Below the pieces are notes generated by a model. The model saw nothing but the letters and a program-made list of their open reading frames with translations. It was not told the DNA's origin and did no database searches. This document shows, piece after piece, positions 1-4,567 of a stretch of DNA of 5,024 bases (positions are counted from its first letter, which is position 1; each line of letters begins with the position of its first letter). A program made the translations under genes and the position numbers. Origin of the DNA: an uncultured Mycoplasma sp. (lineage in GTDB: Bacteria; Bacillota_I; Bacilli_A; Mycoplasmatales; Metamycoplasmataceae). The stretch spans positions 1 through 5,024 of the forward strand of contig CAMRBO010000047.1 of assembly GCA_947040465.1 (NCBI GenBank), given 5' to 3'.

Positions 1-96
1 AAAGGATTTTGAATAAGGAATGAAGGTTACAGTAAAAAAGATATATAAACAATAATTGGACTATCAAAAAAATTTGTTGAATCATAGAAAGATGGG

Positions 97-978
97 ATGG
101 ATTTTATGAATGAATATATAAAAGCATTACTTGATAAGTTTTGGGGGAGTATTAAATTTAAACCATATAAATGGGGATTTATATTAATATTATTTGTAAT
201 AAGTATATTAGTTGCAGTACCTGTTATCATTAATATTGTTTATTTAATTGGTCATAGTGGGGAGAAAAACACATCGTTTTCAGCTAGTGATATGATTTTG
301 TTTTATGGCTCATTTCTTACTTTTATTGGAACTGCAAGGTTGGGTGCATTGGCACTTTATCAAAACTATAACTTTGATAAAATTAATCGAACACAAAACA
401 GATTATCAATCAGACCTTATTTGTTTACCAAAATAGGTCAAGAAAACATAGTGTTTTTAGCTGAAAATCACATTGAATATTGTAAATTAAAAATTGAAAA
501 TGACAAAATTACGCATTTGGGGATTAGTCGAAACAGACCATCCCTAATAACCGAATATCTAAAATACACGAACGAATATGACATACTTCAAGATACAACT
601 GATACCTATAACAAGAGGTGTGAATTGTTACAAAAACAAACAGATAGCCTAAACTCACTTAACAAAAGATATGCCCTAATGTCCTATAAACTTGGAAATT
701 ACGGCAACGCTGCTGCTGTCAACGTGAATATACTTTTAAATAATGAAAATCTTATTCCACTGTTTTCTGTAAATAGAGAGGAAAATATGTTGTTCTATTT
801 TTTATGTGATTTTGAGAAAGTATCATCTAACAAAAATATAGAATTCAAGTTTGAGTTTAATTTTTGTGATATTGAAGGATTTGGACCATATATACAAACA
901 CAAGATATTTATATTGATAAATTAGAGAATGGTTTGTTGCAATTGAGCTATGAAGACCAAATATCTGAGCCGAAATAA
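97..978 (+). CDS. two-pass membrane protein with soluble C-terminal domain, function unknown
   Basis: The 293-residue product is not recognised by name. Two hydrophobic stretches, about residues 27-51 (GFILILFVISILVAVPVI...) and 66-88 (MILFYGSFLTFIGTARLG...), look like transmembrane helices. They are followed by a basic, Asn-rich stretch and the motif RLSIRPYL (103-109), then a soluble region of about 180 residues. That region holds a polar, probably helical insert (about 155-195), the motif YKLGNYGNAAAVNV (197-210) and beta-rich sequence ending in FGPYIQTQDIYI (262-273). This layout (two helices, an R-P-Y/F-L motif, then a 'NxGxGxA' strand) recurs in many uncharacterised bacterial membrane proteins, and the soluble part probably faces the cytoplasm. 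No catalytic motif is seen. The start is uncertain: neither ATG 97 nor ATG 106 (codon 4) has a strong ribosome binding site, although the GGGATGG just before 106 is slightly better placed. A 149-nt gap separates it from the KAP gene. A function linked to that gene is only inferred. Confidence 0.8.
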   Translation: MDFMNEYIKALLDKFWGSIKFKPYKWGFILILFVISILVAVPVIINIVYLIGHSGEKNTSFSASDMILFYGSFLTFIGTARLGALALYQNYNFDKINRTQNRLSIRPYLFTKIGQENIVFLAENHIEYCKLKIENDKITHLGISRNRPSLITEYLKYTNEYDILQDTTDTYNKRCELLQKQTDSLNSLNKRYALMSYKLGNYGNAAAVNVNILLNNENLIPLFSVNREENMLFYFLCDFEKVSSNKNIEFKFEFNFCDIEGFGPYIQTQDIYIDKLENGLLQLSYEDQISEPK

Positions 979-1113
979 AATCAAATACATAGCTTGAATG
1001 TTATTACAAACATCCTACAATAATCGTTGAGATTAAAATTTAAGACAGTTGCGATTTTTCCATTATCTATAAAATTGGTCGGCTATCTCGGGAAAAGTGT
1101 ATCCGATTACAAA

Positions 1114-1119
1114 AAGGAG
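1114..1119 (+). promoter_or_regulatory. ribosome binding site of the KAP NTPase gene
   Basis: AAGGAG lies 8 nt before ATG 1128, the best Shine-Dalgarno match in the upstream gap, and it fixes the start of the NTPase. The rest of the gap (979-1127) shows no convincing terminator or promoter. A small ATGTT/AACAT hairpin at 998-1013 lacks a T-tract. Confidence 0.85.
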
Positions 1120-1127
1120 TTTATATT

Positions 1128-2522
1128 ATGTCAACAACAGAACAACTAACTAAACCTTTTAAAAAGTGCAAATTCAATCGTGAACCATTTGCAACATCAA
1201 TTATTAATTTAATTAATAATTATGCCCCCACCAATTTATCGGAGAGTATGTCTTTAGTCATTGCACTAGACGCAGGTTGGGGAACAGGTAAAACCACATT
1301 TGTAAATATGCTTACAACAAAGATAAATGCAGAATTTAATAAAGAAATCTATGTTATTAACTATAATGCTTGGGAAAATGATTATCATGAAAATGCATTA
1401 GATCCTTTACTTTATGATTTAATGAAAAACGAGTTGTTTAGCAAGTCACAAGAAGAATGTAGAACGAAAGAATTACTCAAAACAACTTATAAATTAATGT
1501 GTTTAGGTGCAAAAAATTATCTAACCAATAAGTTAGGTGAAGAAAGTATGCAATTAATGGATAATATAACTGATATTGCTAAAGGCATCAACTTGGATAC
1601 TTTCCCACAATTTAATCATATTAAAGAAAAAAGGGCGTTGTTTTCATCGTTTCAAGACGCTATTTCAGATGTTCTTCAAGACAAAAAACTGCTAATTATA
1701 ATAGATGAACTAGATCGTTGCAAACCAAATTTTGCGATTGAAACTTTAGAAATTATAAAGCATTTATTTAAAATTCAAAATGTATCATTTTTATTATCAG
1801 TAGATATAGAGCAGTTAAGGCATTCAGTGGCTACTATATATGGTCAAAACATGAATAGTGAGGGATACATAAATAAATTTCTAAATCACACAATAACTCT
1901 ACCTGCCCCAACCAAAGATACATATATTGAGTGGTTATTGGAAGAATATCCTCTAGGCAAAAATGCAAAAATTAACACAAGGTTTAATGATGACATAATT
2001 GATATCATAAATTCCAATAAAAATATATCCATAAGGGATATAAATATTATTTTAAAGAATTTTAGAACGTTTTATTTGTCTAGTAATTTCGACGTGGTTA
2101 ACTGTTCTTTATATGCAATTCCCTATCTTATTGTGATTATTGCTAAGTACACAGATTTAGACCTTTATAATAATTTAAAGAAAGCGAACTGCCATAAGTT
2201 CACACATAAACCTAATGGAGGCAATTTACTTGATAAGTATAGGTGGTTAGAACTTGAATCTTTACATTCTAAAGTTTTTTGTGACAATATAAAGAAGTCT
2301 GAATGTTTAAAAGAATGGTTGCATTATGATACCCAAAATGTTAATGATTTGAGTAATAATACAATTTATCTTATTCCGCCACCATTAAATCAAAGTAGCT
2401 GGAATCATGTTAGTGATGGTGTAGGAATCCTAAACTCAGATATAGCTACAATCAAATCCATGCACATGGATAGCTCAACTTATATTGAGTATATATGTGC
2501 AAGAGTTGAATTGTTTGCGTAA
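1128..2522 (+). CDS. KAP-family P-loop NTPase
   Basis: The 464-residue protein carries the core of a KAP NTPase. Walker A is GWGTGKTT (50-57, with K55 and T56). The aromatic motif NAWEND (80-85) matches the family's F-N-A-W signature. Walker B is LLIIIDELDRC (188-198, with D193 and E194 as the likely Mg2+-binding and catalytic acids). The strand FLLSVD (221-226) with Q229 follows, then GYINKFLNHTITLPAP (246-261), and SIRDINIILKNF (301-312) is a probable sensor-2/arginine-containing helix. The protein should bind and hydrolyse ATP or another NTP. Known KAP proteins are often membrane-associated, and some act in phage exclusion or defence (PifA of plasmid F; QatA of the QatABCD system). No clear membrane helix is inserted between Walker A and Walker B here; the only hydrophobic run is short (about 329-339). 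Residues 340-464 are unassigned and could be the effector or partner-binding part. The preceding membrane-protein gene is a candidate partner by position only. Confidence 0.9.
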   Translation: MSTTEQLTKPFKKCKFNREPFATSIINLINNYAPTNLSESMSLVIALDAGWGTGKTTFVNMLTTKINAEFNKEIYVINYNAWENDYHENALDPLLYDLMKNELFSKSQEECRTKELLKTTYKLMCLGAKNYLTNKLGEESMQLMDNITDIAKGINLDTFPQFNHIKEKRALFSSFQDAISDVLQDKKLLIIIDELDRCKPNFAIETLEIIKHLFKIQNVSFLLSVDIEQLRHSVATIYGQNMNSEGYINKFLNHTITLPAPTKDTYIEWLLEEYPLGKNAKINTRFNDDIIDIINSNKNISIRDINIILKNFRTFYLSSNFDVVNCSLYAIPYLIVIIAKYTDLDLYNNLKKANCHKFTHKPNGGNLLDKYRWLELESLHSKVFCDNIKKSECLKEWLHYDTQNVNDLSNNTIYLIPPPLNQSSWNHVSDGVGILNSDIATIKSMHMDSSTYIEYICARVELFA

Positions 2523-2547
2523 TCTTTATTAGACATGTTGACTGTGG

Positions 2548-2599
2548 CATGCCCATTATCCTCAGCATTAAGTGTTTGTGCCAGTGATATATGGGCATG
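2548..2599 (+). repeat. 9-bp perfect inverted repeat flanking a 34-nt spacer
   Basis: CATGCCCAT (2548-2556) and ATGGGCATG (2591-2599) are exact reverse complements in the gap after the KAP gene. The right arm runs into TGGTATATT (2598-2606), which resembles an extended -10 element, so the dyad could be an operator for the downstream gene. The loop is too long and no T-tract follows, so it is a poor intrinsic terminator. The second copy of the neighbouring direct repeat does not preserve the left arm, which weakens a conserved role. Confidence 0.5.
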
Positions 2600-2633
2600 G
2601 TATATTAGCAATACTGGGAAGTTGGAAAATAAT
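2551..2633 (+). repeat. diverged direct repeat, copy A (upstream of the 275-aa gene)
   Basis: This stretch aligns with 3578-3660 at a nearly constant offset (1027, then 1028 after a single-base indel). Shared blocks in the same order are CATTAT, GCATTAA, GGGCA and, most strongly, ATATT(T)AGCAATACTG. By eye about 60-65% of positions match overall, more in the right half. Both copies lie directly after one gene and before the next. An open frame crosses this copy but is not kept in copy B, so the similarity is at DNA level. Confidence 0.6.
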
Positions 2634-2648
2634 ATATGTGGGAATTAC

Positions 2649-2686
2649 TACAAAATTATATAAAACTGGTAGTCTATAATTTTGTA
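2649..2686 (+). promoter_or_regulatory. 12-bp perfect inverted repeat just before the 275-aa gene
   Basis: TACAAAATTATA (2649-2660) and TATAATTTTGTA (2675-2686) are perfect reverse complements around a 14-nt loop, ending about 10 nt before the ribosome binding site. The right arm contains a perfect TATAAT, but no good -35 lies 16-18 bp upstream. It could be an operator for a dimeric regulator or a leader hairpin affecting translation. It is not a terminator, since it is AT-rich and no T-run follows. Confidence 0.55.
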
Positions 2687-2696
2687 CACAAAAGAA

Positions 2697-2701
2697 AGAG
2701 G
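2697..2701 (+). promoter_or_regulatory. ribosome binding site fixing ATG 2708
   Basis: AGAGG, continuing into TG (AGAGGTG), ends 6 nt before ATG 2708. The reading frame is open back to an ATG at 2636, but that ATG has only weak upstream GGA and would make the 12-bp inverted repeat coding. The start at 2708 is therefore preferred. Confidence 0.8.
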
Positions 2702-2707
2702 TGTAAT

Positions 2708-3535
2708 ATGATTTTTACTGAACGAGAAAACCTTGTATATCAAGAGATAAAAGAAAAGTTTTCAATGAGTACAACTGTTTTTGTTGATTTTATAGAGAAT
2801 TTCCCAAAATATAAAAGTATATTGAATAAGTTGGAAAATGCAGGTGTAGTGCAATATTCTCATGTGGATAACATGGTATCCTATATGTTAACAGGAAGTT
2901 TTGAGCTGTTTGAGTTTGAAACGAAAGAAAGAGAAGAAATGTTAAAAGAGAATCATAATATGAAATTTGAGTATTTAAGTAACGCTTCAGAGGAGGTACT
3001 GCATAAAATAATTAATGGAAAATACCACTATGAACAAAATCAACATAATAACAATATCATTTCTGATTTAGTTGTTAAAAGAAAAATTACTGCACAGAAA
3101 CTTTCAAGTGCAAACTATATAGATAAATTTTTTGATATTCTGCCTAACGAAGATGGTAATTCATATTTTGAAATGAAATTAAAATACGAAGATATTCTAG
3201 AAAGGACAAGACCTATGATTATAAACGCAAGTAATAATTCAGCTGTAAATATTACCACAGGTAGTGGAAATGCAACACAGACTATAGATTATGCAAATAA
3301 TGAACAACTAAACGCATTGACTAATTTGGCTTCTATGGTAAATTCCACAAGTAAGTTTACTGATGATGAGAAAACAGAGATAATTGAGTTGATTGAGGGT
3401 GCTAAGGAAGCAACTACAAGTAATAAAAAAACTATGCTAAAAACATTATGCACAGGGATAAGCTCCGTCTTAACAAAAGCACCTGCTTTTATTCTTGACA
3501 AATGGGAAGAAATAAAAACTATGTTTGAAGTTTAA
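2708..3535 (+). CDS. hypothetical protein, possible winged-helix N-terminus and Asn/Thr-rich linker
   Basis: This 275-residue protein is not recognised. Residues 1-70 are short helices followed by KLENAGVVQYSHVDNMVSYMLT, which could be the helix and wing of a winged-helix fold (weak inference). Residues 71-165 are charged and mostly helical. At about 170-194 lies a polar, strand-like linker with repeated small and Asn residues, including NNSAVNITTGSGNATQTI. Similar 'NN...GSGN' segments separate domains in many poorly characterised bacterial proteins. Residues 197-275 are predicted helical, with an acidic TDDEKTEIIELIEGAKEA stretch and a moderately hydrophobic end (GISSVLTKAPAFIL). No signal peptide, membrane span or catalytic motif is evident. 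It lies 185 nt after the KAP gene, behind two inverted repeats, which suggests separate or extra regulation. A DNA-binding or adaptor role is possible but unproven. Confidence 0.8.
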   Translation: MIFTERENLVYQEIKEKFSMSTTVFVDFIENFPKYKSILNKLENAGVVQYSHVDNMVSYMLTGSFELFEFETKEREEMLKENHNMKFEYLSNASEEVLHKIINGKYHYEQNQHNNNIISDLVVKRKITAQKLSSANYIDKFFDILPNEDGNSYFEMKLKYEDILERTRPMIINASNNSAVNITTGSGNATQTIDYANNEQLNALTNLASMVNSTSKFTDDEKTEIIELIEGAKEATTSNKKTMLKTLCTGISSVLTKAPAFILDKWEEIKTMFEV

Positions 3536-3577
3536 TTATACTAAAAGATGTATGGATAACAAAGGTATCAATGAACT

Positions 3578-3660
3578 CCACATTATAAATGGCATTAACT
3601 TCAAGGATAGGAACTATTTGGGCAAGACATATTTAGCAATACTGTGGAATTGAACAATTA
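3578..3660 (+). repeat. diverged direct repeat, copy B (upstream of the 116-aa gene)
   Basis: This is the second copy of the repeat at 2551-2633. CATTAT (3581), GCATTAA (3592), GGGCA (3620) and ATATTTAGCAATACTG (3629-3644) fall in the same order and spacing as in copy A. The copy sits in the 284-nt gap after the 275-aa gene. The rest of the gap (3661-3805) shows no convincing promoter, terminator or RNA gene. Confidence 0.6.
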
Positions 3661-3806
3661 GTGTAGATGTAAAACTTCCTTTAGCACATCCAATATGAAT
3701 TGCTGATAATATTTCGTACCTCTTGTTTGTGATATGGTTATCTACTAAATTACCATATGTTTTAGGGAAATATTCAAGGCTATTATCGATTAAATTATTC
3801 TTTATG

Positions 3807-3811
3807 AGGAG
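3807..3811 (+). promoter_or_regulatory. ribosome binding site fixing ATG 3820
   Basis: AGGAG ends 8 nt before ATG 3820. An in-frame GTG at 3811 overlaps this site and so cannot be the start that it serves. Confidence 0.85.
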
Positions 3812-3819
3812 TGTTTTGT

Positions 3820-4170
3820 ATGATTAAAGCGGAATTTGGAATTATTGAACAGATTGACTTTGAGAAAGATTATTCGAAGTTTTATGAACATCAAAGATAT
3901 GATTGTATAGCCATTGATGACGACCTTTATATTACTGACTGGTGGGACAAATTGATATTATTGAAAACATATTTTCATTGTATGTCAAGACCTGAATTTT
4001 CACTTGCTCGATGGGGCATAACTATAATCCCTCCTGTATCATTACCCGCATTGCAACAAATAGTATTAGAAGATTATCGTATTAATACAGATAATAATTT
4101 GGTTTTGTTGTCTAATAAAATACAAAAAGCTATCAAAGAGAACAAACATATGATTCACTATGGGGTATAG
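3820..4170 (+). CDS. small conserved-hypothetical-type protein (116 aa)
   Basis: The product starts MIKAEFGIIEQIDF and ends MIHYGV. It has no signal peptide or membrane span and is likely a small soluble alpha/beta protein. Notable blocks are CIAIDDDLYITDWWDKL (29-45, acidic with paired Trp) and RPEFSLARWGITIIPPVSLP (57-76), followed by a helical C-terminal half. From memory this pattern (DWWD..L...TYFH, LARWGITxIPPxSL, IHYG) resembles a family of unnamed proteins in Bacillota, but no function can be assigned. An immunity-type protein is one guess, based only on its size, acidity and orphan position. It stands alone, with a 284-nt gap before it and 397 nt after it, and has no clear promoter of its own. 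TTGTTT-N17-TAAATT (3723-3751) is a weak candidate. Confidence 0.85.
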   Translation: MIKAEFGIIEQIDFEKDYSKFYEHQRYDCIAIDDDLYITDWWDKLILLKTYFHCMSRPEFSLARWGITIIPPVSLPALQQIVLEDYRINTDNNLVLLSNKIQKAIKENKHMIHYGV

Positions 4171-4266
4171 TCATAATTTTTATGGAATATATATGATATT
4201 TGAACTTCGCTTAATCCATAACACCCGAATTCAACCACAAACATGATAATTATTATTAACACCCTC

Positions 4267-4295
4267 TTGACTAAAGCAAAAACTTTAGTTATACT
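4267..4295 (+). promoter_or_regulatory. near-consensus sigma-A promoter with dyad in its spacer
   Basis: The -35 is TTGACT (4267-4272), the spacer is exactly 17 nt and the -10 is TATACT (4290-4295). Each hexamer is one base from consensus, making this the best promoter in the window. The dyad ACTAAAG-N6-CTTTAGT (4270-4289) overlaps the end of the -35 and fills the spacer, an operator-like placement. No ORF with a ribosome binding site follows before the terminator at 4372. The stretch between the preceding gene and this promoter (4171-4266) shows only a 7-bp TTATGGA/TCCATAA inverted repeat (4180-4221) with a long loop. Confidence 0.75.
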
Positions 4296-4301
4296 GTAGC
4301 T

Positions 4302-4418
4302 ATTAAGTCAGTATTGTTTTCCGTAGGGGATAAAAGTCGTTTTTTTAGGACGAATATAAGAATAAGTTACTAAAGCAGTTTGCATTCAAGATAACACTTG
4401 AGTGCAAGCTGCTTTTTT
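4302..4418 (+). ncRNA. candidate small non-coding RNA
   Basis: The region is bounded by a strong promoter (-10 ending at 4295, so a start near 4302) and a strong intrinsic terminator ending in a T-run at 4413-4418. It contains no ATG on the + strand and no credible Shine-Dalgarno plus ORF; one TTG-initiated frame of 19 codons has no ribosome binding site. Apart from the terminator, small stems are possible: TTCC-GTAG-GGGA around 4319-4330, and TCGT/ACGA at about 4338-4353. It does not match any RNA family I recognise. It may be a free-standing small RNA, or an attenuated leader for the nuclease gene 150 nt downstream. The call rests on the boundaries, not on homology. Confidence 0.5.
4372..4418 (+). 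terminator. strong Rho-independent terminator
   Basis: The arms AAAGCAGTTTGCATTCAAG (4372-4390) and CTTGAGTGCAAGCTGCTTT (4397-4415) form a 19-bp stem with only two G-U wobbles and the 6-nt loop ATAACA. Six T residues (4413-4418) overlap the end of the right arm and follow the stem. In RNA the hairpin is strong on the + strand. It ends the candidate small RNA and insulates the nuclease gene from upstream transcription. Confidence 0.9.
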
Positions 4419-4492
4419 ATATAGATATTAAAATAGAAGGGAGTAAACTTAAAAAGAAAATAGACCACCATATATAGGTAGTTATTGAAAAA

Positions 4493-4529
4493 ATAAAATT
4501 TCATCTACATTAAATAGTAGAAATTTTAT
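4493..4529 (-). repeat. hairpin resembling a solitary Cas12a-type CRISPR repeat (minus strand)
   Basis: On the minus strand, 4525-4503 reads AATTTCTACT, then 7 nt, then GTAGAT. The flanks are those of the conserved 3' part of Cas12a (type V-A) repeats, including the CTAC/GTAG stem. The loop between the stem arms is 8 nt, longer than the usual 3-5. The motif sits inside a wider inverted repeat, ATAAAATTT (4493-4501) and AAATTTTAT (4521-4529), and on the minus strand a run of six Ts follows, so it could equally be a weak AT-rich terminator. There is only one copy, so no array, and no cas gene in the window. Confidence 0.3.
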
Positions 4530-4546
4530 AAAAATCATAGTATAAT
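4518..4546 (+). promoter_or_regulatory. probable promoter of the Rpn-type nuclease gene
   Basis: TAGAAA (4518-4523), a 17-nt spacer and a perfect TATAAT (4541-4546) place a transcription start near 4553, about 15 nt before the gene. The -35 overlaps the right arm of the hairpin at 4493-4529. A TATACT on the opposite strand (4544-4539) overlaps the same -10, so weak divergent transcription is possible. The upstream part (4419-4492) holds only a small imperfect ACCACC/GGTAGT hairpin (4464-4482). Confidence 0.6.
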
Positions 4547-4567
4547 AAAGAAAAGAGAGGTAATCAT

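Noticed and set aside
27..230. Minus-strand 67-aa open frame
   Set aside because: It lies antisense over the start of the membrane-protein gene, has no ribosome binding site and low-complexity content; a shadow frame.
1049..1073. TTGCGA ... TATAAA as promoter of the KAP gene
   Set aside because: The spacer is only 13 nt, too short for sigma-A recognition.
2636..2707. Longer N-terminus (24 extra residues) for the 275-aa protein
   Set aside because: ATG 2636 has a poor ribosome binding site and the extension would translate the perfect 12-bp inverted repeat; ATG 2708 has AGAGG at good spacing.
3289..3501. Minus-strand 70-aa open frame
   Set aside because: It is antisense to the C-terminal coding part of the 275-aa gene, with hydrophobic content arising from the complementary codons; no supporting signals.
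3495..3525. Consensus TTGACA near the end of the 275-aa gene as a promoter
   Set aside because: The nearest -10-like sequence (TATGTT) is 19 nt away and weak, and the motif is inside coding sequence; TATACT at 3537 is 36 nt away.
3552..3653. Small ORF of 33 codons (MDNKGINELHI...) across repeat copy B
   Set aside because: No Shine-Dalgarno sequence, and the frame is not preserved in repeat copy A, so coding is not supported.
3658..3668. TTAGTGTAGAT, which resembles the 3' end of some Cas12a repeats
   Set aside because: The required upstream CTAC stem arm is missing (GAAC instead), so no repeat hairpin can form; treated as coincidence.
3811..3819. GTG 3811 as start of the 116-aa protein
   Set aside because: The GTG overlaps the AGGAG that serves ATG 3820.
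4180..4221. TTATGGA/TCCATAA inverted repeat as terminator of the 116-aa gene
   Set aside because: Only 7 bp with a 28-nt loop and no T-run downstream.
4503..4525. A CRISPR array at the Cas12a-like repeat
   Set aside because: Only one repeat-like unit exists in the window; no second copy at spacer distance and no cas gene.
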